Below are positions 8,206 through 16,250 of a stretch of DNA of 64,000 nucleotides, in pieces (positions within the stretch are counted from its first letter, which is position 1; the number at the start of each line of letters is the position of its first letter). Both the position numbers and the translations under genes were made by a program. Under the pieces are notes generated by a model, which did not search any database, had not been told where the DNA came from, and saw only the letters and a program-made list of their open reading frames with translations. This DNA is from Dokdonella_A sp046347015 (GTDB lineage: Bacteria > Pseudomonadota > Gammaproteobacteria > Xanthomonadales > Rhodanobacteraceae). The stretch spans positions 186,001 to 250,000 of the forward strand of contig JAXMHA010000001.1 in the NCBI GenBank assembly GCA_046347015.1, in the 5' to 3' direction.

Positions 8206-10368
8206 TCAGATCGACCGGCGCACGGCGTCGACGACGCCGAGGCGCCGCACGCGGCGCATGACCCCGGCGAGGTGCTTGCGGTTGCGCACTTCGATCGTGA
8301 ACAGCAGGATTGCGGTCACGTCGTCACGCTCCTTGTATTCGACGTTCTCGATGTTCGATTCGGCGTCGGCGACGGCGGCCGCGACCTGCGCCAGCACGCC
8401 CGGCTTGTTGCGCACGTCGAGCCGCAACTGGACGCGATAGTCGCCTTGCACGTCGCCGGACCATGCGATCTCGACGCAGCGCTCCGGCGTCTTGCGGAAC
8501 TCCGGGACGTTCGGGCACTCGATGCGATGCACGACGATGCCCTTGCCGGCCGACAGGTAACCCATGATCTCGTCGCCCGGAACCGGGTGGCAGCAGTGGC
8601 CGAAGGTCAGCACGCCACGTTCGGCGCCGCTGATCAGGATCTTTTCCTGGCTCGGCGGCCGGCGCACGTTCGACGTGCCGACCGCGGCCGACAGCAGCGC
8701 GTGCGCGGCGACGTCCGGCATGCGGTTGCCGAGCGCAATGTCGGCCAGCAGTTCCTCGAGGCGCTTGTAACGGTTTTCGGCAAGATAGCGCTCGAGCACG
8801 CCGTGCGGAATCGCTTCCAGCGAGGAATCGAACGTGTCCAGCGCGCGGTCGAGCATGCGATGGCCGAAGTCGACCGCGTCCTCGTGCTGCAGGTGCTTCA
8901 GGAAGCGCCGGATCGACGTGCGCGCGCGACCGGAGACGACCCACTCGAGCCATTGCGGACTCGGTACCGCCGATGGCGCGGTGACGATCTCGACGGTCTC
9001 CCCGCTGGCGAGGCGCGTCCGCAGCGGCACCAGCTTGCGATCGACGCGCGCGGCGACCGCGTGGTCGCCGACGTCGGTGTGCACCGCGTAGGCAAAGTCA
9101 AGCGCGGTGGCGTTGCGCGGCAGGGCCAGGATCTGCCCCTTCGGCGTGAACAGGTACACCTCGTCCGGAAACAGGTCGACCTTGACGTTTTCGATGAATT
9201 CCAGAGAGGACGGCGTCTGCGTCTCGCGGTCGACCAGACCGGACACCCACTCGCGGGCCCGGGTCTGTGCGCTGTTCGCGCGTGGTGCGTCCGTCTTGTA
9301 GACCCAATGCGCGGCGACGCCGCGCTCGGCGACTTGGTCCATGTCCTCGGTACGGATCTGGATCTCGATCGGCGCCGCGAACGGTCCGAACAGGACCGTG
9401 TGCAGGGACTGGTAGCCGTTCGCCTTCGGGATCGCGATGAAATCCTTGAAGCGCCCGTCCAGCGGCTTGTACAGGCCATGCACCGCGCCGAGCGCATGGT
9501 AGCAGTCCGCAACCTTGCGCACGACGATCCGGAATCCGTACACGTCCATCACCTGCGCAAACGTCTTGTTTTCGTTGCGCATCTTCGAATAGATGCTGTA
9601 CGGCGACTTGATGCGGCTTTCGATGCGGTGCGTGATGCCCTCGTCGGCGAGGCGCAGCCCGAGCGAACCTTCGATGCGGGACATCGCCTCCTTGCGGTTG
9701 CCGAGCACGGCCCGGATCCGGGCGGCGATGATGCGATGGCGGTCCGGGTACAGCGCGCGAAAGCCGAGGTCCTGCAGCTCCATGCGGATCCGGTTCATGC
9801 CGAGCCGCTGCGCAATCGGCGCGTAGATCTCGAGCGTCTCGCGCGCGATCCGGTGGCGCGCCTCGGGATCCATCGCGCCGAGCGTGCGCATGTTGTGCAG
9901 GCGGTCGGCCAGCTTGATCAAGATCACGCGCAGGTCGCGCGCGACCGCCAGCAGCATCTTGCGGAAACTCTCCGCGACGGCTTCCTGGCGGCTGCGGAAG
10001 CGGATCTTGTCGAGCTTGGTGACGCCATCGACGAGTTCGATCACGTTGGCGCCGAACTCGCGCTCGATCTCCTCGCCCGTGACGCTGGTGTCCTCGAGCG
10101 TGTCGTGCAGGATCGCGGCGACGATCGTGTCCACGTCCATGCCGAGTTCGGCCAGGATGCCGGCCACCGCGACCGGATGGGTGATGTACGGCTCGCCGCT
10201 GCGGCGCGTCTGGCCGGCGTGCGCCCGCGCGCCAAGATCGTAGGCCCGCCGCACCGTGGCGACGTCGGCCGGGGACAGGTACTGGGAGAGTCGCGCCTCG
10301 AGGTCGAGTTCGTCGGCGGGTGGAAGGACCGGAACGGGGTTTTCTACGGGATGGGCGACCTGGGACAT
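8206..10368 (-). CDS. spoT: Bifunctional (p)ppGpp synthetase/hydrolase SpoT
   Basis: Makes and degrades (p)ppGpp, the stringent-response alarmone. The 720 residues contain an HD hydrolase domain with intact HDTLED (residues 88-93), then a synthetase domain with the RFKD signature (306-309). RxKD marks bifunctional Rel/SpoT enzymes, whereas monofunctional RelA has ExDD. The TGS domain (around 410-470, VYLFTPKGQILALP) and a C-terminal ACT domain follow. The intact HD motif means hydrolysis is likely active. rpoZ lies 51 bp upstream and ridA 25 bp downstream, so it is probably part of an rpoZ operon. Confidence 0.97.
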   Translation of the reverse strand: MSQVAHPVENPVPVLPPADELDLEARLSQYLSPADVATVRRAYDLGARAHAGQTRRSGEPYITHPVAVAGILAELGMDVDTIVAAILHDTLEDTSVTGEEIEREFGANVIELVDGVTKLDKIRFRSRQEAVAESFRKMLLAVARDLRVILIKLADRLHNMRTLGAMDPEARHRIARETLEIYAPIAQRLGMNRIRMELQDLGFRALYPDRHRIIAARIRAVLGNRKEAMSRIEGSLGLRLADEGITHRIESRIKSPYSIYSKMRNENKTFAQVMDVYGFRIVVRKVADCYHALGAVHGLYKPLDGRFKDFIAIPKANGYQSLHTVLFGPFAAPIEIQIRTEDMDQVAERGVAAHWVYKTDAPRANSAQTRAREWVSGLVDRETQTPSSLEFIENVKVDLFPDEVYLFTPKGQILALPRNATALDFAYAVHTDVGDHAVAARVDRKLVPLRTRLASGETVEIVTAPSAVPSPQWLEWVVSGRARTSIRRFLKHLQHEDAVDFGHRMLDRALDTFDSSLEAIPHGVLERYLAENRYKRLEELLADIALGNRMPDVAAHALLSAAVGTSNVRRPPSQEKILISGAERGVLTFGHCCHPVPGDEIMGYLSAGKGIVVHRIECPNVPEFRKTPERCVEIAWSGDVQGDYRVQLRLDVRNKPGVLAQVAAAVADAESNIENVEYKERDDVTAILLFTIEVRNRKHLAGVMRRVRRLGVVDAVRRSI

Positions 10369-10419
10369 GGGCCCGCCGCCGAGCTCAGCCGGAACAGGTC
10401 CAGTGGCGCGCGCGCGGCC

Positions 10420-10713
10420 TCACAGGTCGTCGCCACCCTTGCCGAGGTCGTCGTCGACCTCCGCGGCCGCCCATTCCAAGGCCTCGCGCTCGGCACGCTC
10501 ACGTTCGACGCGATCGATCTCGTCGATCGTGGCCCGGTCGATCCTGCGATCGGCAATCTCCCGCAAGGCCACGACCGTCGGCTTGTCGTTGTCGGGATCG
10601 ACGCCCGCCTGGGCGCCCTTCGCCAGCTGGCGGGCGCGCCGCGCGGCCATCATGACGAGTTCGAAGCGGTTGTTGACCACTTCGAGGCAGTCTTCGACGG
10701 TAATACGGGCCAT
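10420..10713 (-). CDS. rpoZ: RNA polymerase omega subunit
   Basis: Small subunit that helps fold and assemble beta-prime and, in proteobacteria, contributes to a ppGpp-binding site. The 97-residue protein starts MARITVEDCLEVVNNRFELV and contains the conserved MMAARRARQL helix. The ATG at 10713 has an AGGAGA site 7 bases upstream. Neighbouring spoT places the alarmone enzyme next to one of its RNAP-binding partners. Unusually, gmk, which normally precedes rpoZ, is 6.4 kb away, beyond the mla genes. Confidence 0.95.
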   Translation of the reverse strand: MARITVEDCLEVVNNRFELVMMAARRARQLAKGAQAGVDPDNDKPTVVALREIADRRIDRATIDEIDRVERERAEREALEWAAAEVDDDLGKGGDDL

Positions 10714-10766
10714 GGATGAATCTCCTGGGACGATGGCGCCGCCACCCAGCGGCCTTCTTCCGTGCG

Positions 10767-10796
10767 ATTCTAGTCGTGGATCATGCTGCGGTGCAA
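10767..10796 (-). promoter_or_regulatory. Predicted promoter of the rpoZ-spoT-ridA-recG cluster
   Basis: On the minus strand: -35 TTGCAC (10791-10796), an 18-bp spacer and -10 TAGAAT (10767-10772), about 54 bp upstream of the rpoZ start. It supplies a dedicated promoter now that gmk is no longer adjacent. Predicted only. Confidence 0.45.
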
Positions 10797-10947
10797 ACAA
10801 GACGGGCGGAGGAATCCCCCCTCATCGCAGATGGAATCACGTCTTTTGTGTACCATCGGGTATAAGTTTCGTTGGAAATCACCCATCTTGCAGCCCTTCG
10901 GCCCCGGGCTTGCGCCTTCGAAGGCCCCTTGGATCCCGACTCGCCCG

Positions 10948-11778
10948 ATGATGCACCGCGGTCATTCCGTCGTCCGTCGAACCGGCCTTTGGCTGGTGCT
11001 GGCCGCCCTCGCCGGCTGCACGATCGCACCGCCGCGCACCGATGACCCGTGGGAGTCGTTCAACCGCAAGGTGTATGCGTTCAACGACGCCGCAGACAAG
11101 GCGGTGATCCGCCCCGTCGCCGTCGGTTACCGCAAGATCACCAGTCCCGATGCGCGCCGGGTGATCTCCAACTTCTTCGCCAACATCAAGCTTCCGATCA
11201 CGATTGCCAACGACGTGCTGCAAGGCGAGCCAATCCAGGCCGCCCACAACATCGGCCGCCTCGCGATCAACACGACGCTCGGGTTCGTCGGCTTCTTCGA
11301 CCCCGCGAGCGAAATGGGCCTGCCGCCCGATGAAACCGACTTCGGGGTAACGCTCGCGAAGTGGGGTGTTCCCGACGGCCCTTACCTGGTGTTGCCGCTG
11401 GTCGGCTCGACGACGATTCGCGACATGTGGCGCCTGCCGGTCGATCTCCAGTTCGACCCGCTCGGCTGGTATGCGCGCGACCATGACTTCAAGCTGCACG
11501 CCCAGGAGTGGCCGAATTTCCTCTACCTCGTCACGCTGCGCTCGCGGGGCATCGACGCCGAGAACCTGCTCGAGGGCGTATACGATCCCTACGTCTTCTA
11601 TCGTGACGCGTACCGGCAGCGCCGCATCTTCCGGATCTACGGCGGCAATCCCCCGGATTCGGTGATCGAGAAGATGGAAGGCACCGGCAACATCGACGTC
11701 GACAAGCTCCTCGAACAGCAGCACGAGTACGAGAAGACGCACCCGGCCGGCAGCAACAGCGAACCGGACCAACACTGA
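10948..11778 (+). CDS. mlaA: Outer-membrane lipoprotein MlaA (VacJ)
   Basis: Removes mislocalised phospholipids from the outer leaflet of the outer membrane and passes them to MlaC. The 276-residue form from ATG 10948 has a signal peptide ending in lipobox LAGC, then the family core DPWESFNRKVYAFND, NFFANIKLPI and GLPPDETDFGVTLAKWG. No strong ribosome binding site decides between the adjacent ATGs at 10948 and 10951. The other mla genes (mlaFEDCB) are on the opposite strand, so mlaA must be transcribed separately. A possible -10 (TATAAG near 10860) lies upstream, but its -35 is weak. Confidence 0.93.
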   Translation: MMHRGHSVVRRTGLWLVLAALAGCTIAPPRTDDPWESFNRKVYAFNDAADKAVIRPVAVGYRKITSPDARRVISNFFANIKLPITIANDVLQGEPIQAAHNIGRLAINTTLGFVGFFDPASEMGLPPDETDFGVTLAKWGVPDGPYLVLPLVGSTTIRDMWRLPVDLQFDPLGWYARDHDFKLHAQEWPNFLYLVTLRSRGIDAENLLEGVYDPYVFYRDAYRQRRIFRIYGGNPPDSVIEKMEGTGNIDVDKLLEQQHEYEKTHPAGSNSEPDQH

Positions 11779-12282
11779 ATCCCTGCGGCATTCCAGCCGC
11801 GCCCGGGGGTTCGCCCGGAAAATCCCCGTTCCAGTTTCCACATCGTGCGGCAACGGGAGAGCGCATCGACCCGTCGACGCCAACGGTTCCGCGATGTTGC
11901 GCCGCACTGCACAGCGCACTCGAACGCCGCATGTGCGAATTTCACCTGCGTGCGCCAGCGCAACGTCTTTTCAGACACGGTAATTGCTGCCGGCGTTTCC
12001 GGAACTCACTGCTGGAAGCAGGATGCTCGTTTCCGCCCCTTGCCGGGGTGGAAGGAATGAATCCCGCTCACCCGCAGGGAACGGCGGGCACATGCGGCGC
12101 AGATGCAGATGGATCCAGCCACGATGAGACGTTGGTTGCCCGCACTCGGCAGGACCGCCTTTCCCGGTACCCACGGCACGACCGCCGCGGCAACGGAAAA
12201 AGCGCCTGGGCCGAGCATCTTGCGTGTTTCCGCCACGCGCTTCGGCTTGCGTGCCCTCACAACTCGCCCGGAGTAGCCCCAC
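11779..12282 (+). other. 504-bp intergenic region after mlaA
   Basis: No convincing gene was found on either strand; the short open frames lack ribosome binding sites and family-like features. No strong intrinsic terminator follows mlaA. The last 20 bases carry the ribosome binding site (CGGAG) of the next gene. Base composition is slightly less biased than in the flanking genes. Confidence 0.5.
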
Positions 12283-13029
12283 ATGAAAAGCCATCTTTCA
12301 ATCCTTTCTGCCGCGGTGCTGTTCGTGCTTGGGAGTTACAACGCGGATGCGAAACCTTCGGCAGTCCTGCAATCAGGCAACGGCCATTCGTCGCCGGGAC
12401 GGCCGGCATCGCAGCACCGCACGGCACCGGCGAGTGGGTCGATCCTGTATGACCAGACATCGGGCATGACCGGCGCCGTCATTCCTGCCGACAATTGGAC
12501 GTTGTTCTATGCCAGCTACTCGACGCAAGGCGCCGACGACTTCGTCGTGCCGACCGGGCAGACCTGGACGATCGAGAGCTTCTATATCCCCTACGGTCAG
12601 CAAGCGAGTGCGACCTGGCTGCCGAGTTCAGCCGACGTCCTGTTGATCGCCGACGACGGCAGCGGCCATCCGACTGGCGCGGTGGTTTGCGTAGGCACCG
12701 CCACCGCCGAAACCGCCTCCGGCAGCAACTTCACGTTCACGCTGGCGACACCATGCATGCTGCCGCAGGGCACGTACTGGCTCGAATTGGCGTTCGACGG
12801 CGTCGTCAACTTCACCATGGCCGCCGGGTGGGCTGTACGGTCACCGGTCGCGGGTCAGCCGGCACAATGGCAGGACCCGGGCCACACCTACGGCACGACA
12901 TGCAGCACATGGGGTGACTTCGCCACATGTTTTCCGACCGTGCCATCGAGCCGGCTTGGCGGCGATTTCGCGTTCCAGATCCTCGGCGCGACCGACGACA
13001 TCTTCTTCGGCGGGTTCGAGGCTCCTTGA
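12283..13029 (+). CDS. Secreted protein of unknown function with C-terminal FFGGF motif
   Basis: A 248-residue protein with a typical Sec signal peptide (Lys near the N-terminus, hydrophobic LSILSAAVLFVLG, cleavage probably after NADA). The mature part is rich in Thr, Ser, Gly and aromatics, as in secreted beta-sandwich proteins, with no catalytic motif recognised. It ends in DDIFFGGFEAP, which closely resembles the end of the beta-helix protein at 44147-45763 (DDVIFFDGFDGG). The ATG at 12283 is preceded by CGGAG. It sits between mlaA and the convergent mlaB but has no evident link to lipid transport. Confidence 0.75.
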   Translation: MKSHLSILSAAVLFVLGSYNADAKPSAVLQSGNGHSSPGRPASQHRTAPASGSILYDQTSGMTGAVIPADNWTLFYASYSTQGADDFVVPTGQTWTIESFYIPYGQQASATWLPSSADVLLIADDGSGHPTGAVVCVGTATAETASGSNFTFTLATPCMLPQGTYWLELAFDGVVNFTMAAGWAVRSPVAGQPAQWQDPGHTYGTTCSTWGDFATCFPTVPSSRLGGDFAFQILGATDDIFFGGFEAP

Positions 13030-13058
13030 ACGCGCTCGTGCGACATGCGGTCCAAGCG

Positions 13059-13086
13059 AAGGCTTTCGCGTTTGCGCGGAAGCCCT
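13059..13086. other. 12-bp-stem hairpin after the secreted-protein gene
   Basis: Arms AAGGCTTTCGCG (13059-13070) and CGCGGAAGCCCT (13075-13086) pair around a TTTG loop with two G-U wobbles. It lies between two convergent genes. There is no clear T-run, so it is a possible but unproven transcription end. The remaining bases up to 13231 hold nothing recognised. Confidence 0.35.
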
Positions 13087-13231
13087 CGTTCTGCAAACCG
13101 GGAGTTTCGCGCGCCGGCGCTCGCCGACCCACTTCCGGGCCATACGGCGTTGCAACGAAAGTCCCGAGATGTGTCTGGCCAGCCGCGTCGCACGCCGGAA
13201 CGCACCGCCGCCGTCAAACGCCGGAATCGGC

Positions 13232-13531
13232 TCAGGCGATTCCGAGCAGCCCTTCCACTTCGCCAAGACGGGCCAACGCGCGCAACCCTGCCGAAGCACC
13301 GCGAACCGTGAACGCACCGCCACCTGCAGCCGCATGCGCGGCACACGCGAGCAGGACGGCCAGCGTTGCGCTGTCGGCCTGCTCGAGGGCGCTGACGTCC
13401 GCGGCCACGTCCAACCCCCGCGGAACAGCGCTCACCACCCTGGTGAAGTCGGCACCCGCGTTGCCGTAACCGAGACGCCCGGAGAGGCGGATGCCGCCGG
13501 CAGCACTCTCGACGCGCAACGCATCACTCAC
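13232..13531 (-). CDS. mlaB: STAS-domain protein MlaB
   Basis: Cytoplasmic STAS-domain subunit that stabilises and activates the MlaFE transporter by binding the ATPase. The 99 residues contain the STAS core DVAADVSALEQADSATLAVLL, with the Asp-Ser-Ala-Thr motif typical of MlaB. Its start overlaps the mlaC stop by 4 bp (ATGA), indicating translational coupling. It is the last gene of the minus-strand mla operon. Confidence 0.9.
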   Translation of the reverse strand: MSDALRVESAAGGIRLSGRLGYGNAGADFTRVVSAVPRGLDVAADVSALEQADSATLAVLLACAAHAAAGGGAFTVRGASAGLRALARLGEVEGLLGIA

Positions 13532-14181
13532 TTTCCGCCGCCCTTCGCCCGCATTTCATCCAGCGTCTTGTCGCCCTGCGTTTCGAGGCGGGTGATCAGT
13601 GCATCGAGTCCGATCGCCTTGATCTCGGCTGCAACCTGGTTGCGGTAGTTGGTGATGTATGAAATGCCCTCCACGATGACGTCGTACGCCTTCCAGTCCC
13701 CCGACGCCGTCTTGCGGAACGCGTAATCGACCGGCAGCAGCTTGCCGTCGTCAAGCACCACCTCGGTGCGCACGATCGTCCGCTTCTCGTTGAGGTCCCC
13801 CTTCAGCGGCAACACCCGCACGCGGCCGCGCGTGTAGTTCAGCAGCCCTTCGGCGTACTTGTGTGCGATCGACGCGTAGAACGCCTTCGCGAACCGCACG
13901 CGCTGCGCGGGCGTCGCCGTGCGCGCATACTGGCCGAGCACGAGGATTGACGCATAATCGATGTCGAAGTGCGGCAGCAGGATGCCGTCGATCAGCTTGA
14001 TCAGCTTTTCATTGTCGTTCTTGAGCTCGGCGCGATGTCCTTCGATCGAATTGCCGAGCTGGTCGGCAATGCCTTGCACGACCTGGTCGGGCGTTGGCGG
14101 CGCAGCCTGCGCGGGATTGGGCAGCACGGCGAACATCAGCGCGGCCAGCACGGGAACGGCGAATCGCAACATCACGATCAC
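13528..14181 (-). CDS. mlaC: Periplasmic phospholipid shuttle MlaC
   Basis: Carries phospholipid between outer-membrane MlaA and the inner-membrane MlaFEDB complex. The 217 residues begin with a signal peptide (LRFAVPVLAALMFAVLPNPAQA). The mature part has the family features PDQVVQGIADQL, HFDIDYASILVLG and DWKAYDVIVEGISYITNYR. It overlaps mlaD and mlaB by 4 bp each (ATGA junctions). Confidence 0.95.
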   Translation of the reverse strand: MIVMLRFAVPVLAALMFAVLPNPAQAAPPTPDQVVQGIADQLGNSIEGHRAELKNDNEKLIKLIDGILLPHFDIDYASILVLGQYARTATPAQRVRFAKAFYASIAHKYAEGLLNYTRGRVRVLPLKGDLNEKRTIVRTEVVLDDGKLLPVDYAFRKTASGDWKAYDVIVEGISYITNYRNQVAAEIKAIGLDALITRLETQGDKTLDEMRAKGGGK

Positions 14182-14717
14182 TCCTCGGGGTGATGGCTGT
14201 CGGGTTTCGCGGCATCCGGAACGGCGTCCGGCGCGCCCTTTCCATCGGAAGCCTTGTCCGGCCCAGAGCTCCCGACCAGGAATTTTCCGATCAGGTCTTC
14301 GAGCTGCACCGACGATTGGGTCAGCACGAATTCGTCGCCGTTCTTCATCATCTCCGGCGAACCGCCGGGCTGGATCGCAACGTACTGGTCGCCGAGTAAA
14401 CCGGTCGTGAATATGGCCGCCGCAGAATCATCGGGAATCTCGCGGTAGCGATCGTCGATCGCGAGGATGACGAGTGCGTCGAGTTTGTCCGGCTCGAGGA
14501 CGATCGACGCGACCGAGCCGATGCGCACGCCGGCGATCTTGACCGGCGCGCGCACCTTGAGCTGGCCGATGTTCGTGAAGCGCGCCTTCAGGTCGTAGCT
14601 TGCGCCCTGCCGGAAGTTCGCAACCGAGGTCGTCTGCGTCGCGAGGTACGCGAGCGCGGCGAAGCCGAGCACGATGAAGAGGCCGGTACCGATGGCATAG
14701 CTGGGGCGAGAGCTCAT
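14178..14717 (-). CDS. mlaD: MCE-domain protein MlaD
   Basis: Inner-membrane-anchored substrate-binding subunit that forms a hexameric MCE ring in the periplasm. The 179 residues have one N-terminal membrane helix (GTGLFIVLGFAALAYLA), then the MCE domain (VRAPVKIAGVRIGSVASI, GLLGDQYVAIQPGG) and a disordered acidic tail. A GAGGG site about 9 bases upstream supports the ATG at 14717. In most genomes mlaD follows mlaE directly; here 762 bp of repeat DNA separate them, so mlaDCB may depend on read-through or on a promoter in the repeat. Confidence 0.95.
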   Translation of the reverse strand: MSSRPSYAIGTGLFIVLGFAALAYLATQTTSVANFRQGASYDLKARFTNIGQLKVRAPVKIAGVRIGSVASIVLEPDKLDALVILAIDDRYREIPDDSAAAIFTTGLLGDQYVAIQPGGSPEMMKNGDEFVLTQSSVQLEDLIGKFLVGSSGPDKASDGKGAPDAVPDAAKPDSHHPEE

Positions 14718-15479
14718 TGTCGTTTGCCCTCAATCATTCTTTCTCTCCCGGTCGCTGCGTTCGAAAGCCGTGCAGCTCGGTGGTGAGCCTATCGACCGGC
14801 TCGTGAACTCTTGCGTCGTTTCCGCGCTGCGCGCTCCCCAAAGCAAAGCTTCCGCTCTTTGAGCGCCCCAAAGCAAAGCTTCCGCTCTTCGAGCGGGTTA
14901 CTTTCCTTTCGGGGAAAGTAACCAAAGCCATTGCGCCGGGCAGGCCGGTTGCCGCGACCTCGTGTCGCGGCAACGCTCCTGCGCTTCTCGCCGAATGGCG
15001 GCCGCGCCGAACTCCTACATCCCTGTAGTCAGACATGCGGCGCTTGCTCCGCCATTCGGCTGCGAGGCTCGGCGGCCTGCAACGGCGCTTGAATGCTCGC
15101 TCAACACGGCCATCCTTGGCCTTCGTTGCGGCAAGACTGCGAAGTCGTAGGCCATGGATGGCCGGACATTGGGCGACCGGCGCTGTTGCGCGCGGCCGAG
15201 GCGGGCCTGACGCGCCCGCGAGCAAGGCGCGCCTGTCTGAGCACAAGGATGTGCGAGTTCGCGCCGGCGCGGGCGCGGCAGTGTCCCGCCAAGGGCAGCC
15301 GCCGTGAACGGATTCACGGCGGCCCGTGCGCCCAGCGCCAATGGTTTTGGCCACTTTTGCCGAAACAAAAGTGGCTCGCTCACGCAGTGAGCGAAAGCAC
15401 TTGCCTTGAGCCGCCCGCCGCGCAGCAGCACTTGCCGCGAAGAACGTCTCTCGCAGAGCGGAGCCTGCACGTTGCGGGA
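14718..15479. repeat. Hairpin-rich dispersed-type repeat splitting the mla operon
   Basis: A 762-bp non-coding stretch packed with near-perfect inverted repeats: 14896-14905/14914-14923 (GGTTACTTTC and complement), 14948-14958/14964-14974 (GTTGCCGCGAC), 14990-15001/15049-15060 (GCCGAATGGCGG), 15015-15019/15024-15028 (CTACA), 15298-15308/15313-15323 (GCCGCCGTGAA) and 15350-15359/15366-15375 (GCCACTTTTG). It resembles the abundant dispersed intergenic elements of Xanthomonadales, which carry GTTACTTTC and CAAAAGT(A/G) palindromes; that link is from memory. Open frames across it have no ribosome binding site or protein-like composition. Exact boundaries are uncertain; the structured core is about 14830-15400. 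Confidence 0.75.
14836..14895. repeat. Two tandem 30-bp copies inside the mla repeat
   Basis: Units 14836-14865 and 14866-14895 begin CCCCAAAGCAAAGC and end GAGCG, differing at one base (T at 14860, C at 14890). They abut the GGTTACTTTC hairpin and look like a local duplication of its upstream module. Confidence 0.85.
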
Positions 15480-16250
15480 TCATGTCAGGAACGCCGTCAT
15501 CACGAAGTCGAGCGCCAGCACGACGATCGACGAAAACACCACCGTGCGCGTCGTCGCATACGCCACGCCTTCGCTGGTCGGCGGCGACGTGTAGCCCTGG
15601 AACACCGCGACCAGCGACACGACGACGCCGAACGCGAGGCTCTTCCACACGCCGTCGATGACGTCCTTCCACACGTCGACGCTCGCGGTCATGTTCGACC
15701 AGAACGCGCCGTTGTCGAGCCCCAACCACGATACGCCGACGACATGCGCGCCGAGGATGCCGAGCGCGTTGAACACGCAAGCGAGCAGCGGCATTGCGAT
15801 GATGCCGGCGACGAAGCGCGGCACGATGACGTGCGCCACCGGATCGACTGCCATCATTTCCATCGCCGCGAGCTGGTCGGTCGCGCGCATCAAGCCGATT
15901 TCCGCCGTCATCGACGTGCCGGCGCGGCCGGCGAACAGCAGCGCAGTGACCACCGGGCCGAGTTCACGGTACAGCGACAGCGACACGACCGTGCCGAGCG
16001 CGGCCGTGCCGCCGAAGATCGACAGCACGTAGTAGAGCTGCAGGCCGAGCACCATGCCGACGAAGAGCCCGCAAGTCATGATGATGACGAGGCTCATCGC
16101 GCCGACGAACCACACCTGACGGACGGTTTCGGTGATCCGTCGCAGACCCTTCGGCAACACCGCGAGGATCCGCAGCAGGAACAGTCCGCACTCCCCGATT
16201 CCGGCGAGCGCATTGCCGACCAGCGCGAGCGGTCCACGCGTCGCGTTCAT
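15480..16250 (-). CDS. mlaE: ABC permease MlaE
   Basis: Inner-membrane permease of the Mla phospholipid transporter. The 256 residues include the signature cytoplasmic and membrane stretches YRELGPVVTALLFAGRAG and SMTAEIGLMRATDQLAAMEMM, with about five hydrophobic segments. The ATG at 16250 overlaps the mlaF stop by 4 bp (ATGA); the upstream extension of the frame lies inside mlaF and is not conserved-looking. The 762-bp repeat begins immediately after its stop. Confidence 0.95.
   Translation of the reverse strand: MNATRGPLALVGNALAGIGECGLFLLRILAVLPKGLRRITETVRQVWFVGAMSLVIIMTCGLFVGMVLGLQLYYVLSIFGGTAALGTVVSLSLYRELGPVVTALLFAGRAGTSMTAEIGLMRATDQLAAMEMMAVDPVAHVIVPRFVAGIIAMPLLACVFNALGILGAHVVGVSWLGLDNGAFWSNMTASVDVWKDVIDGVWKSLAFGVVVSLVAVFQGYTSPPTSEGVAYATTRTVVFSSIVVLALDFVMTAFLT

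Noticed and set aside
8062..10719. 885-codon open frame on the plus strand
   Set aside because: Antisense to ridA, spoT and rpoZ, all of which are clear genes.
11779..12282. Short open frames after mlaA as small genes
   Set aside because: No ribosome binding sites, inconsistent codon usage, no recognisable product.
14836..14895. Tandem 30-bp units as a CRISPR array
   Set aside because: Only two units, directly adjacent with no spacers; part of a dispersed repeat.
14734..15780. 348-codon minus-strand frame across the mla repeat
   Set aside because: Runs through hairpins and into mlaE in another frame; no ribosome binding site, no protein-like pattern.
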